Shown here piece after piece: positions 1 to 9,005 of a stretch of DNA of 64,000 bases. The stretch lies in contig CAVZUK010000002.1 of NCBI GenBank assembly GCA_963778465.1, positions 992,001-1,056,000 on the forward strand, read 5' to 3'. Made by a program: the position numbers and the translations under genes. The notes under the pieces are model-generated. The model was not told where the DNA came from. It saw nothing but the letters and a program-made list of their open reading frames with translations, and searched no databases. How positions within the stretch are numbered: the stretch's first letter is position 1; each line of letters starts with the position of its first letter. The stretch comes from CAVZBW01 sp963778465. Lineage in GTDB: Bacteria > Actinomycetota > Acidimicrobiia > Acidimicrobiales > RAAP-2.

Positions 1-489
1 CTCGAGCAGCACGGCTCCCGCGCCGTCACCCACGAGGACCGAGACCGACCGGTCGTCCCAGTCGACGATCTTGCTCAGGCAGTCGGCCCCGATGAGGAGC
101 ACCCGTCGTGCCCCCGTCGCGATCAGCCCGCTCGCCGTGATGAGGCCGTAGACGAATCCCGAGCAGGCGGAGTTGAGATCGAAGGCGCCTCCACCGATGC
201 CCAGCTCGTCCTGCACGGTGGCGGAGGTGGCAGGAACGAGGGCGTCGGGCGTGGTCGTGGCGAGCAGCACGAAGTCCACCTCGCCCGGATCGACCCCGGC
301 CCGCTGGAGCGCCGCCTGTCCCGCCTCGATGGCCAGCACGGAGGTCGAGCCGCCCACGCGGCGTTCCCGAATCCCCGTCCTCTCGGCGATCCACTCGTCG
401 CTCGTGTCGAGGGTCTGCGCGAGGGCGTCGTTGGTGAGGACCTTCTCGGGCACCGACATGCCCCAACCGGTGACGATGAAGCCGGGCAC
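1..489 (-). CDS. 3-oxoacyl-ACP synthase III-like protein (FabH/KAS III family), C-terminal part outside window
   Basis: Condensing enzyme of the FabH family, expected to join an acyl-CoA starter to malonyl-ACP or to make a related acyl condensation. Only the first 163 codons are in the window; the reading frame runs off the left edge, so the His and Asn of the catalytic triad cannot be checked. Visible family marks are SDEWIAERTGIRERR near residue 40 and the nucleophilic Cys109 in NSACSGFVYGL. The GTG start at 489 lies three bases beyond the stop of the upstream thiolase, indicating a coupled operon with that thiolase and the luciferase-like gene before it. A HMG-CoA-synthase-like or PhlC/ketoacyl variant is possible because the context is CoA rather than ACP chemistry. 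Family assignment is firm; substrate is unknown. Confidence 0.85.
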   Translation of the reverse strand, partial: MPGFIVTGWGMSVPEKVLTNDALAQTLDTSDEWIAERTGIRERRVGGSTSVLAIEAGQAALQRAGVDPGEVDFVLLATTTPDALVPATSATVQDELGIGGGAFDLNSACSGFVYGLITASGLIATGARRVLLIGADCLSKIVDWDDRSVSVLVGDGAGAVLLE

Positions 490-492
490 GAA

Positions 493-1680
493 TCAGGCGC
501 CGGCCACGGCGTGCACGCCCACAAAGGCGGCGTCGCCCTCGATGACCCCGCCGGTGTTGACCGCCACGCCGAGTCGGGCGCCCGCGACCTGCCGAGCGCC
601 CGCCCTGCCGCCGACCTGGACGGCGAGCTCGACGATCTGCGCCAGCCCGGTCGCCGCGAGGGGGTGCCCTCGGGCGACGAGCCCCCCGCTCGGGTTGACC
701 GTGATGCCCTGGCCGCTGATGCAGGTGCGACCGGACAGCGTCGCCGGACCCGCCTCGCCGGGCGCGAAGAACCCGAGCGACTCGAGGGCGTAGAGCTCCT
801 CGGCGCTCGTGGCGTCATGGAGCTCGACGAGGTCGAAGTCCTCGGGGCCGATCCCGAAGGTGTCCCATGCCTCGCCCGCCACCTCGTCGAGCCGGTCGTG
901 GTAGTCGAGCTGTCCGTATCCGGAACGGGCCACCGAGCCGATGATACGGGCGGACGCGTCACCGGCCGGAACGGCCGGCCCGCCGAGGACCAGTGCGGCC
1001 GCCCCATCCGTGAAGGAGCTGCACATGGGCCGAGTGAGGACTCCCGCCACCGGAGGTGCCGAGAGCACCTCGTCGAGGGTCACCTCCTTGTGCACCTGGG
1101 CCAGCGGGTTGAGCGAGGCATGGCGCCGGGCCTTGACGGCGGCGGCGGCTATCTGCTCGACGGTCGTGCCACGCTCCTCCATGTGCTGGCGGGCCCACCG
1201 CGCGTTGAGGCCCATGAGGATGCTGCCCCCGGGATTGTCGGCGACGTCGGCCCGGGCGTGCATGTCCGCACGGAAGTCCCGGGGAAGGCCGTCCTCGATG
1301 CCCGCCAGCGTCGCCGCACGATCCCCCGTCCACATCTTCTCGACCCCCACGACGAGCACGGGTCGGTCGTGGGCGATCGCGGCGAGCACGCCCAGGTGGA
1401 CCGCGGAAGAGCCGCCCGCGCACGAGTTGTCGATGTTGATCGTCCCGGCGTTGGACAGTCCCGCCTTGCGTAGCCAGCTCTGCCCGCGGATGCAGCCCTG
1501 ATCGCAGAGCCGGCCTCCGAGCGCATTGCCGACGAGGACCAGCCCGATGGACTCGACGGGCACCTCGGCGTCACGGAGGGCCTCGGCGACGGCCGCCTCG
1601 GCCATCTGCTCGGGCGTGAGATCTCGCCGGCTCAGATCCGTCATACCGACGCCGAGGATGGACACTGGCTGCATGGTCAT
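493..1680 (-). CDS. Thiolase, SCP-2/acetyl-CoA acetyltransferase type
   Basis: A 395-residue thiolase of the sterol-carrier-protein-x type, which cleaves or forms 3-oxoacyl-CoA. The nucleophilic Cys87 sits in IDNSCAGGSSAVH, a His motif follows in LVELHDATSAEE, and the C-terminal loop reads CISGQGITVNPSGG then ARGHPLAATG, carrying the second Cys region and the catalytic His of the GHP motif. The ATG at 1680 overlaps the stop of the luciferase-like gene (ATGA), and the next gene starts three bases after its stop, so the three genes form a translationally coupled operon. The in-frame ATG at 1674 is an alternative start. Probable role is beta-oxidation of an unusual acyl or steroid-like CoA; this is inference from family and neighbours. 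Confidence 0.9.
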   Translation of the reverse strand: MTMQPVSILGVGMTDLSRRDLTPEQMAEAAVAEALRDAEVPVESIGLVLVGNALGGRLCDQGCIRGQSWLRKAGLSNAGTINIDNSCAGGSSAVHLGVLAAIAHDRPVLVVGVEKMWTGDRAATLAGIEDGLPRDFRADMHARADVADNPGGSILMGLNARWARQHMEERGTTVEQIAAAAVKARRHASLNPLAQVHKEVTLDEVLSAPPVAGVLTRPMCSSFTDGAAALVLGGPAVPAGDASARIIGSVARSGYGQLDYHDRLDEVAGEAWDTFGIGPEDFDLVELHDATSAEELYALESLGFFAPGEAGPATLSGRTCISGQGITVNPSGGLVARGHPLAATGLAQIVELAVQVGGRAGARQVAGARLGVAVNTGGVIEGDAAFVGVHAVAGA

Positions 1681-2735
1681 CCGCTTACTCCCGCAATCTG
1701 TCGCTGGCCGATCTCCTGCTGACGGTGTGACCTGGGGTCGCCCGGTCCGATGGCGCCAGAGCGCCTCGACGGGCGGAGGGCCTCGAGCACGGCCTCGAGG
1801 TGGGGCAGCGGATCGTCGTCCGCCACCATGACGGCCACGTGCTGCGCCCCCGCCTCCAGGTAGGTGCCGATCTGGGCAGCGCACCTCTCGGCGCTCCCGG
1901 CGAGCAGGTGGCGTGCGAAGGCCTTGGGCGGGAGCCGGTACAGGCTGGACAGCCAGGCGCACCCCTCATCCGCGGCCACGGGGGACGTCGAGGCGCCGCC
2001 CGCCTCGTCCCCGGTGCGCAGGAAGACCACGACGGCAGGAAGCACCGAGTCTGGGGGCCGGCCGTGGGCGTCGGTCAGGTCCTGCAGCCGGGCCAGGCGC
2101 TCCCGATAGGCGTCGGCGTCGAGGAACATGGGGATCCAGCCGTCTCCGTCACGGGCCGCCCGTCGCATCGCCGCCGTACTCGAGCCGCCTATCCAGATCG
2201 GCACCGGATCCGAGGAGGGCAGCTGGCGGTATCCGGTGGCGGCGGCGGTCGCCCAGGCGACACGGAGCTCGCCGAGGGCGGCGTCGATCGCCCGCCCTCT
2301 CGTGGCGAAATCGACGCCCGCTGCCTCGTACTCGCCCGGATGGCTGCCCACCCCCACGCCCAGGACGAAGCGGCCTCCGGACAGGATCTGCAACGTGGAG
2401 GCCTGCTTGGCGACCACGGGGGCGCTGCGCAGCGGCATCTGGAGGACGCAGGACCCGACGGGGACCCGACTCGTTGCGGTTGCTGCCACCGTCACGGCCG
2501 TGAGGCACTCCATGGTCGGCCCGGACCAGTACAGGTGGTCGCAGGCCCAGAGGGCGCCGGCGCCGAACGCCTCGGCCGCACGGGCGGTACGGCCCACGTC
2601 GGGTAGCAGCTCGGTCGCACCCCCCTCGGTAGCACCTGAGGTAGTACCTTTGTTACGGGAAGTTTTCCCTTGTGGGAAGGTAGGCAGGATCAGCCCCAGG
2701 GTTCCCAATGCGCCTGCGGGTCGTACCGCTGCCAT
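1677..2735 (-). CDS. Luciferase-like (LLM class) flavin/F420-dependent oxidoreductase
   Basis: A 352-residue TIM-barrel oxidoreductase of the bacterial luciferase superfamily. The N-terminal strand GTLGLILPTFPQ, the motif GGRFVLGVGVGSHPGEYEAAG near residue 145 and PIWIGGSSTAAMRRAAR DGDGWIP in the middle are characteristic of the F420-dependent branch found in actinobacteria (cofactor choice is inferred from the family). It is the first gene of the minus-strand operon and its stop overlaps the thiolase start. An insertion rich in Gly, Thr and Lys at residues 23-40 is unusual for the family, and a later start is possible. The 168 bases upstream to the divergent threonine aldolase must hold both promoters; I could not define their elements. 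Confidence 0.85.
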   Translation of the reverse strand: MAAVRPAGALGTLGLILPTFPQGKTSRNKGTTSGATEGGATELLPDVGRTARAAEAFGAGALWACDHLYWSGPTMECLTAVTVAATATSRVPVGSCVLQMPLRSAPVVAKQASTLQILSGGRFVLGVGVGSHPGEYEAAGVDFATRGRAIDAALGELRVAWATAAATGYRQLPSSDPVPIWIGGSSTAAMRRAARDGDGWIPMFLDADAYRERLARLQDLTDAHGRPPDSVLPAVVVFLRTGDEAGGASTSPVAADEGCAWLSSLYRLPPKAFARHLLAGSAERCAAQIGTYLEAGAQHVAVMVADDDPLPHLEAVLEALRPSRRSGAIGPGDPRSHRQQEIGQRQIAGVSG

Positions 2736-2903
2736 TCGGAGATCCTAAACCAGGGTCGTGGGCGAGTGCACACCGGTGCGGATCGGTCGTACCACCTATC
2801 CTACCGAGGGGCTACGCGGAGACGTCACACAGCATGGGCCAAAGGCCCGTTTGGAGGCCCCGAGGTGACGGAGAGGGACGGGCCGTCGGTACGCTCGTAG
2901 GGG

Positions 2904-3998
2904 ATGACCCCAGCCGCTGGTCCTCCCCGCGCCGAGCCATACCGCGTCGTCGAGCCGTCCGGAGCCGGCGCGCCCGCCCGGCTGCCCCTCGTCGACCTGC
3001 GCAGCGACACGGTGACCCGGCCCACCTCCGCCATGCGGCAGGCCATGGCGGAGGCCGAGGTCGGCGACGACGGCTACGGGGAGGACCCCACCGTCAACGA
3101 GCTCGAGGCGCGCTACGCCGAGCGCGTCGGCAAGGAGGCGGCGGTCTTCGTCCCGTCGGGCACGATGGCCAATCAATTGGCCCTCCGCGTGCTCGGTAAG
3201 CCGGGCCAGCTCGTGGTCGCGGGTCGCCGCCAGCACGTGGTCGCCTACGAGGCCGGGGCGACCGGGGTCAACGCCGGCGTCCAGCTCCATCCCGTCGAGG
3301 ACCCCGGAGGCGTGTTGAGCCCCGAGACCCTGCGGGATCTGATCGAGGCGAGCGCCTACCACCAGCCGCCGGTATGCCTGGTCTGCGTCGAGAACACGCA
3401 CATGGCGGCGTGCGGCGCGCCGTGGTCGCCCGACGATCTCTCCGCTCTGCGTGCTGTCGCGCCGGAGATCCCGGTGCACATGGACGGGGCCAGGCTCTTC
3501 AATGCCGAGGTGGGGTCCGGCGTCTCCGCCGAGGAGTTGGCCCGTCCTGCGACGACGGTCATGAGCTGCCTGTCCAAGGGCCTCTGCGCCCCGGTCGGGT
3601 CACTCCTGGCCGGACCCCCGGACGTGATCGCCGAGGCCAGGCTGGAGCGGAAGCGACTCGGCGGGGCGATGCGTCAGGCGGGCGTCCTCGCGGCAGCCGG
3701 GTTGGTCGCGCTCGGGAGCATGGTCGAGCGCCTGGCCGAGGACCACCGTCGCGCCGGCCTCCTGCGCGACGGCGTCGAGGCACGGTGGCCGGCGGGGGCG
3801 CCCGCACGGAGCGACGTGCGCACCAATATCGTCACCTTCCGTCACCCGGATCCCTCCCTTCTCCTCAAGCATCTCGGGGCGCAGGGCGTGCTCGCCGGGA
3901 CCATCGCCCCCGGGGTGGTCCGGCTGGTGACCCATCACGACGTGGACGACGACGGCATCGACCGCGCCCTGGCGGCGTTGCGCTCGGCGCCGTTGTGA
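2904..3998 (+). CDS. Threonine aldolase / beta-eliminating lyase (PLP-dependent)
   Basis: A 364-residue fold-type I PLP enzyme of the low-specificity threonine aldolase family, splitting threonine or allo-threonine to glycine and acetaldehyde. Visible marks are DLRSDTVTRPTSAMRQAM near residue 32, GDDGYGEDPTVNELE, the substrate/PLP contact VFVPSGTMANQLAL, HMDGARLFNA with the PLP-binding Asp, and the Schiff-base Lys in MSCLSKGLCAPVGS. The first about 30 residues (rich in Ala and Pro) precede the family core, so the true start could be later, but no better start is visible. The stop overlaps the GTG start of the cupin gene. The neighbouring cupin and luciferase-like genes give no clear pathway. 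Confidence 0.9.
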   Translation: MTPAAGPPRAEPYRVVEPSGAGAPARLPLVDLRSDTVTRPTSAMRQAMAEAEVGDDGYGEDPTVNELEARYAERVGKEAAVFVPSGTMANQLALRVLGKPGQLVVAGRRQHVVAYEAGATGVNAGVQLHPVEDPGGVLSPETLRDLIEASAYHQPPVCLVCVENTHMAACGAPWSPDDLSALRAVAPEIPVHMDGARLFNAEVGSGVSAEELARPATTVMSCLSKGLCAPVGSLLAGPPDVIAEARLERKRLGGAMRQAGVLAAAGLVALGSMVERLAEDHRRAGLLRDGVEARWPAGAPARSDVRTNIVTFRHPDPSLLLKHLGAQGVLAGTIAPGVVRLVTHHDVDDDGIDRALAALRSAPL

Positions 3999-4483
3999 GC
4001 CCGCCGGGAGGAACCCGACCGCGACCCGCCCCGGCGCGGCGCCACGGGCAGAGCGGCGACGGGCGCGAGCTCATCGAGCTCCTCTCCCTCGAGCCGCATC
4101 CCGAGGGTGGATGGTTCCGGCGAACGTGGTGTGCCGAGAGCCCAGAGGGCGAGCGACCGAGCGGGAGCGCCATCTACTACCTGCTCTGCCGCGGGGAGCG
4201 CTCCCGCCTGCACCGCATCGACGCGACGGAGATCTGGCACCACTACACGGGCGGTCCGCTCGAGCTGGTAATCGACCACGGGTCGTCGGTGCAGCGCCGT
4301 CACGTGCTCGGTCCGGACCTGCGCCAAGGGCAGACGCCGCAGGTCGTGGTCCCGCCCGGCGCCTGGCAGCGAGCCGCCCCGCTCGGTGCGTTCGCGCTGG
4401 TGGGATGCACCGTCTCGCCCGCCTTCACCTACGACGGTTTCGAGTTGCTGCCATATGACGGACAGGAGGACATGAGGCCATGA
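3995..4483 (+). CDS. Cupin domain protein, DUF985 family
   Basis: A 162-residue protein of the DUF985 (cupin_5) family, a small beta-barrel of uncertain biochemical role. Recognisable stretches are LSLEPHPEGGWFRRTWC at the start of the domain, SAIYYLLCRGERSRLHRIDATEIWH with the His residues that line the cupin pocket, and the closing GCTVSPAFTYDGFELL. The GTG start at 3995 overlaps the threonine aldolase stop (GTGA), and the stop overlaps the next ATG (ATGA), so all three genes are coupled. The first about 20 residues are Pro/Arg-rich and probably disordered. Some DUF985 proteins have been linked to sugar or lipid binding, but no function is claimed here. Confidence 0.8.
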   Translation: MSPPGGTRPRPAPARRHGQSGDGRELIELLSLEPHPEGGWFRRTWCAESPEGERPSGSAIYYLLCRGERSRLHRIDATEIWHHYTGGPLELVIDHGSSVQRRHVLGPDLRQGQTPQVVVPPGAWQRAAPLGAFALVGCTVSPAFTYDGFELLPYDGQEDMRP

Positions 4484-5364
4484 AGGTGCGCATCGGCATC
4501 GGCGCGGGGGCATCGACCGGCCCGGAGGAGCTGGGGGTTCTGGCCGACGACCTCGAGGAGCTCGGATTCGACTCGATCTGGTTGCCCGAGATCCTGACGG
4601 GAGCGACGGTGGATCCCCTGGTCGGGCTCGCGTGGCTCGGGGGGCGCAATCCGGGGCTCAAGCTCGGGACGACCATGCTCCTGCCCGGCCGCAACCTGCT
4701 CCGACTCGCCAAAGCGGTCGCGTCGCTCGACGCGTTGAGCGCGGGACGGTTCCTCGTGACGATGGTCCCCGGGATCGCGCAGGGTGCCGAGCGAGAGGCG
4801 GTTGGCCCTCCGCCCGGGCAGCGGGGCGCGCTGATGGACGAGGCCATGCCCGTGCTCCGTCGGCTGTGGGCCGGAGAGCGGGTGACCCATCGGGGCGCTC
4901 TCGGCGATCTCGAGGACGTGGCGCTCTCGCCCCTGCCGGTCCAGGACCCCTTCGAGGTCTGGTCGGGCGGCCAGACCCGGGCGGCCCTGCTGCGCTGTGG
5001 TCGCCTCTTCGACGGCTGGCTCCCCGCGTTCTGCACGCCCAAGGAGGCGGCAGAGGGTCGCCAGGTGGTGGACGAGGCCGCCGAGGAGGCCGGACGCAGC
5101 ATCAGCCCAGAGCACTTCGGGGTGAGCGTGCTCTACCGGCGATCCGATCCGAGTGGGCCGGCGGCCGACCTGTTGCGCTCGCGGCTCCGCGGGCGAGAGC
5201 TCGACGAGATCGTGCCCGCCGGCCTGCCGGCGCTGGGGGCCCTACTCGAGGACTTCGTCGCCCTCGGCTTCTCCAAATTCGTAGTACGTCCCCTGGAGTC
5301 CCCCGGGCGGTGGCGGGGCGAGCTGGAGGAGCTGGCCGTGGCCGTCGGCGATCTGCAGAGCTGA
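4480..5364 (+). CDS. Luciferase-like (LLM class) oxidoreductase, probably F420-dependent
   Basis: A 294-residue member of the luciferase-like superfamily, unrelated in detail to the one at 1677-2735. Features are KVRIGIGAGAS at the N-terminus, ELGFDSIWLPEIL, the conserved LKLGTTMLLPGRNLLRLAK segment and LSAGRFLVTMVPGIAQG, which in this family surround the flavin or F420 site. It is the third gene of a run in which every stop overlaps the next start. Its last 123 bases overlap the 3' end of the convergent MFS gene, so both reading frames share DNA there. The catalysed reaction is unknown; hydride transfer from F420H2 is inferred from the family. Confidence 0.85.
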   Translation: MKVRIGIGAGASTGPEELGVLADDLEELGFDSIWLPEILTGATVDPLVGLAWLGGRNPGLKLGTTMLLPGRNLLRLAKAVASLDALSAGRFLVTMVPGIAQGAEREAVGPPPGQRGALMDEAMPVLRRLWAGERVTHRGALGDLEDVALSPLPVQDPFEVWSGGQTRAALLRCGRLFDGWLPAFCTPKEAAEGRQVVDEAAEEAGRSISPEHFGVSVLYRRSDPSGPAADLLRSRLRGRELDEIVPAGLPALGALLEDFVALGFSKFVVRPLESPGRWRGELEELAVAVGDLQS

Positions 5365-6657
5365 CCTGGGTCGGGGAACCCTCCCCGACGCCTTGCGCCA
5401 AAGGAGGGCGAGCATGACCGTGAGCAGGCTGGCCGCCACGGCACACGAGAGGAACGGCACCCACAGCGCCACGCCGAAGAGCGCACCACCGACCGTGGCC
5501 GACACCCCCGTGGCCGCGGTCTCGCTGCTCGCGAACAGACCCTGGGCGTGGCCCGACCGCCTTGGAGGCACCGACTCCGTCAGCATCGACTGCACGCTCG
5601 GGTAGGTCACGGCCGCGCTGACGGCCTCGAGCACCGCCAGCGCGAGCATGACCCAGACCTGGTGCAGCCAGGGATAGATCGCGAGGAAAGCCGCCCACGA
5701 CCCCAGGCCGGCGACCGCCACCACTCGGCGGTCGAAGTGGTCCGCCAACCAGCCCGCCGGGCGCGACATCGCGACGAACGGCACGGCGAAGAGGGTCCAC
5801 GACAGGCCGATCTGCCAGTTGGCGGCACCCCGATCCTGCAGCAGCAGGGTCCAGCAGCTCTCGTACACGCCGCCGGTCAGTCCGATGATCGCCGCCGCGA
5901 CCAGGGCGCCGAGGAACGCCCGGTTGTGCCAGGGCGAGACCGTGGGCTCCTCCCGGGCCGTGGGCTCCGGCTCGGCCTCCTCGTGGGTCGCGGGATGCGG
6001 TCCCGTGGCGCTCGCCTCGCCGTCCCGAGTGGTCGACGCCGAGGAGGCCGTCGCCCGGCCGTGGTAGCGGAGGACCGGAACGATGCCGAGCAACGAGCTG
6101 ACCGCAGCCGTGATGAACACCCAGTTCATGTGGACCGCGCCGACGAGGCTCCCGATCATTGGCCCGACCGCCAGCCCGGCGATCAGCGCGCCGTAGACCC
6201 GTCCGAACGCCGCGCCCCGGGACCGCAGGGGCACGGACGCCCCGACCATGGCGAGGGCCGCGACCTCTGCGGCGCCGGCGCCCACACCCTGCAGGGCGCG
6301 AAGGGGGATGGTCGCCGCGTTGCCCCAGGGAAGGAGGAACCCCGCGCTCGCCACCGCACAGACGAGGAGCCCGGCGATGAGCACCTGCAGGCGGCCGACC
6401 CGGTCGGCGAGTCGGCCCGCCGGGTACTGGGAGGCGACGCCGGCGATGAAGAACGCCCCCATGACGGCGCCGACGAGGGCGTCGGACCCGCCGCGCTGGC
6501 GGAGGTAGACGGGCAGGAGGGGCAGGATGGCCCCCGCGCCGGCCCACAGGAGGAAGACGCTGAGCGAGAGGGCCAGGACGAGCCGCCGGGTGGCCGTCGC
6601 CGCCTCGGCGTCCGGCGCCCTCGCCGCTCCGTCGGTGTGCGGCGGGACGCTGCTCAC
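5242..6657 (-). CDS. MFS transporter, multidrug/sugar efflux type
   Basis: A 471-residue inner-membrane major facilitator with about twelve hydrophobic segments in two groups of six. The loop between helices 2 and 3 carries GRLADRVGRLQ, the MFS signature, and the matching loop in the second half reads GWLADHFDRRV. A charged cytoplasmic linker rich in Glu, Pro and Thr (residues about 205-245) separates the halves. The GTG start at 6657 is chosen because it begins 23 residues before the first membrane segment and leaves a 64-base divergent gap to the SDR gene. The last about 40 residues are encoded antisense to the luciferase-like gene, which suggests the C-terminus grew by read-through of an older stop. 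Confidence 0.85.
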   Translation of the reverse strand: MSSVPPHTDGAARAPDAEAATATRRLVLALSLSVFLLWAGAGAILPLLPVYLRQRGGSDALVGAVMGAFFIAGVASQYPAGRLADRVGRLQVLIAGLLVCAVASAGFLLPWGNAATIPLRALQGVGAGAAEVAALAMVGASVPLRSRGAAFGRVYGALIAGLAVGPMIGSLVGAVHMNWVFITAAVSSLLGIVPVLRYHGRATASSASTTRDGEASATGPHPATHEEAEPEPTAREEPTVSPWHNRAFLGALVAAAIIGLTGGVYESCWTLLLQDRGAANWQIGLSWTLFAVPFVAMSRPAGWLADHFDRRVVAVAGLGSWAAFLAIYPWLHQVWVMLALAVLEAVSAAVTYPSVQSMLTESVPPRRSGHAQGLFASSETAATGVSATVGGALFGVALWVPFLSCAVAASLLTVMLALLWRKASGRVPRPRSALQIADGHGQLLQLAPPPPGGLQGTYYEFGEAEGDEVLE

Positions 6658-6721
6658 ATCGCCGACGGTACATGGCTCGTGGTCGGGCCTCGACCCCGGC
6701 ATAGGCGCTACCGTCGCTGCG

Positions 6722-7498
6722 ATGGACCTCGACCTCGCGGGCAAGGCGGTGCTGGTGACGGGCGGCTCGGACGGTCTCGGCCGGGCGGTCTGCCGGTCCC
6801 TCGTGTCCGAGGGGGCGTCCGTGGCCCTCTGCGCCCGCGACGTCGACCGTCTGGAGGCGACGGCTCGGGATTTGCGGGCCTCGGGCGGCAACGTGCTCGA
6901 CGTGGCGGCCGACGTGACCCGGCTCGACGACCTGCGACGTTTCGTCGACGAGGCGATGGAGCGCTTCGGCCGGATCGACGGGTTGGTCAACAACGCGGGC
7001 CGCAGCAGCGCCAAGCTGCTCGCCAACTCCGAGGACGGCGACTTCTACGAGGACATGGACCTGAAGCTGCACTCGGCGGTGCGGTTGACCCGCCTCACCC
7101 TCCCCGAGCTGCGGAGGACCCGAGGGTCCGTGGTCAACGTCCTGGCCATCTCCGCCAAGACGCCGGGCGCCGGATCGACGCCGACCTCCGTTTCGCGTGC
7201 GGCCGGCCTAGCGCTGTCGAAGGCGCTCTCGAAGGAGCTCGGACCCTCCGGCATCCGGGTGAACGCGGTGCTGGTGGGCTACATCGAGAGTGCCCAGTGG
7301 GAGCGACGTGCCGCGGCCACGAGCGTCTCGACGGAGGAGCTGTACGCGCAGATCGCGAGGGACGCCGACATCCCCCTCGGGCGGGTGGGGGCGGCACGGG
7401 AGTTTGCCGACCTGGTGACCTACCTGCTCTCGTCGAGGGCGAGCTACGTGACGGGAGCCGGGGTGAACGTCGACGGCGGTGCCTGCGCCGTCGTGTGA
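6722..7498 (+). CDS. SDR-family protein with altered active site (no YxxxK)
   Basis: A 258-residue short-chain dehydrogenase/reductase. The cofactor motif TGGSDGLG (residues 14-21), the NNAG motif in GLVNNAGRSS and the C-terminal GAGVNVDGG are all normal, so NAD(P) binding is expected. At the catalytic position, where most SDRs read YxxxK, the sequence reads PTSVSRAAG: Thr replaces Tyr and Arg replaces Lys. I recall other SDR-like proteins with this PTSVSRAAG form, so it is probably a subfamily trait rather than a sequencing error. The protein may use different chemistry or act as a non-catalytic binder. Divergent from the MFS gene; the 91 bases before the next gene contain no obvious terminator. 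Confidence 0.85.
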   Translation: MDLDLAGKAVLVTGGSDGLGRAVCRSLVSEGASVALCARDVDRLEATARDLRASGGNVLDVAADVTRLDDLRRFVDEAMERFGRIDGLVNNAGRSSAKLLANSEDGDFYEDMDLKLHSAVRLTRLTLPELRRTRGSVVNVLAISAKTPGAGSTPTSVSRAAGLALSKALSKELGPSGIRVNAVLVGYIESAQWERRAAATSVSTEELYAQIARDADIPLGRVGAAREFADLVTYLLSSRASYVTGAGVNVDGGACAVV

Positions 7499-7589
7499 AA
7501 CCTGCCCTTCGGTACAGTGAGCCGGGCGTCAGGTGGCCTCGGGCGTCGGAGGGATACGGCATGACGAGGGCGCGATCCAGGGGACCCGC

Positions 7590-8945
7590 ATGAGCGACAC
7601 GCAGATCACGATCGTCGGTGGCGGCAGCTACCAGTGGTCGCCCGAGTTGCTGGCCGACCTGCTCTCCACGCCCTCGATGCAGGGTTGTCACATCGTCCTC
7701 GAGGACATCGATCCCGCTCCGCTCGACGCGATGCGGGCCTTGGGCGAGCGCATCAGCGAGGCGCTGGGTGCCAAGGCCACCTTCGAGACGACCACCGACC
7801 AGCGCCGCGCCCTCGATGGTGCCGACTTCGTCGTCGTCACGATCTCCACGGGCGGTTTCGAGTCCATGCGCGTCGACCTCGAGGTGCCCGCCCGATACGG
7901 GATCCGCCAGTCGGTGGGGGACACCGTCGGGCCCGGCGGCATCAACCGATCCCTGCGCAACGTCCCGGTGCTCGTCGGCATCGCTCGGGACATGGCGGAT
8001 GTCTGCCCGGACGCCTGGTTGCTGAACATCACCAATCCCATGTCCTGCCTCACCCGGGCCATCTGCCGGGAGACGTCCATAAAGACGGTCGGCCTTTGTC
8101 ACGAGGTGGGCAACTTCTGCCTCGATCTGGCGATCGCGTTGGGCAAGCCTGCCGACGCCGTGCGGCCGACCGTCATGGGGGTCAACCACTTCCCGGTGCT
8201 GACCGAGTTGGAGGTCGACGGTGGTGACGGCTGGGACGTCCTCCGCGAGATCGTCGAGACGAACGGGGGTCTGAAGACGCTGCGGCCCCGTCCGGACCGC
8301 GAGCCGGGCGAACCCTTCTCCACCCTCGATTTCGCCCAGCGCCACTTCCTCAAGCTCTCCCTGCTCGATCGCTGGGGTCTCCTGCCCGCGGCGGGCGACC
8401 GCCACATCGCGGAGTTCCTCCCTTTCATCCTCACCGAGGAGTCGGGCTGGGGCGGGGCCTGGGGCATCGAGCTGACGTCGATCGCCACTCGCGAGGGCCA
8501 CCAGCGCGAGTTCGTCGCGCACGTCGACGCCATGCTCTCCGGCGAGGAGCAGCTCGTCACCTGGCAATCCGGTGAGTTGCCGGCGCCTGTCATCGACTCG
8601 CTCGTGACCGGGACCCCGAGGGAGTTGCCGGTCAACATCCCCAACGCCGGCCAATGTCCGGAGTTGCCCACCGACGCGGTCGTCGAGTGCATCGGCGTGG
8701 TCGACGACCAGGGGATCCGGGGCCGTGACGTCGTGCGTGCCTCGCCGCCGCTCAACGAGCTGGTCCGTCGACACGTCGAGGTCCAGGAATTGACCGTCGA
8801 GGCGGCGCTGGCGGGAGATCGGATCGCGACCAGCGAGGCCTTCGCGCTCGATCCGCTGGCGGGGCGCATCGACCTCGGACGCCAGGACGCAATGATCGGG
8901 GAGCTCCTCGAGGGATCGGCCCGATGGCTCCCGAAGTTCGCGTGA
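7590..8945 (+). CDS. Glycoside hydrolase family 4 (6-phospho-glucosidase/galactosidase-like)
   Basis: A 451-residue GH4 enzyme, a family that cleaves glycosides by NAD-dependent oxidation, elimination and hydration, with a divalent metal. The N-terminal Rossmann motif ITIVGGGSYQWSPELL binds NAD, NITNPMSCLTRA and TVGLCHEVGN hold the metal-binding Cys/His pair, and GVNHFPVLTEL follows as in characterised members. The ATG at 7590 is preceded by AGGGGACCCGC and removes a poor-quality N-terminal extension. It opens a co-directional cluster with a beta-hydroxyacid dehydrogenase, an aldolase and a sugar kinase. No PTS genes are nearby, so the substrate may be an unphosphorylated glycoside or glycosiduronate, as in the alpha-glucuronidase branch of GH4; that is inference. 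Confidence 0.9.
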   Translation: MSDTQITIVGGGSYQWSPELLADLLSTPSMQGCHIVLEDIDPAPLDAMRALGERISEALGAKATFETTTDQRRALDGADFVVVTISTGGFESMRVDLEVPARYGIRQSVGDTVGPGGINRSLRNVPVLVGIARDMADVCPDAWLLNITNPMSCLTRAICRETSIKTVGLCHEVGNFCLDLAIALGKPADAVRPTVMGVNHFPVLTELEVDGGDGWDVLREIVETNGGLKTLRPRPDREPGEPFSTLDFAQRHFLKLSLLDRWGLLPAAGDRHIAEFLPFILTEESGWGGAWGIELTSIATREGHQREFVAHVDAMLSGEEQLVTWQSGELPAPVIDSLVTGTPRELPVNIPNAGQCPELPTDAVVECIGVVDDQGIRGRDVVRASPPLNELVRRHVEVQELTVEAALAGDRIATSEAFALDPLAGRIDLGRQDAMIGELLEGSARWLPKFA

Positions 8946-9005
8946 GGACGTGAGGGGCGCCGAGCCCACCGCTTCGCGCGGGCCGACACCAGGAGGGGAA
9001 GTGCC

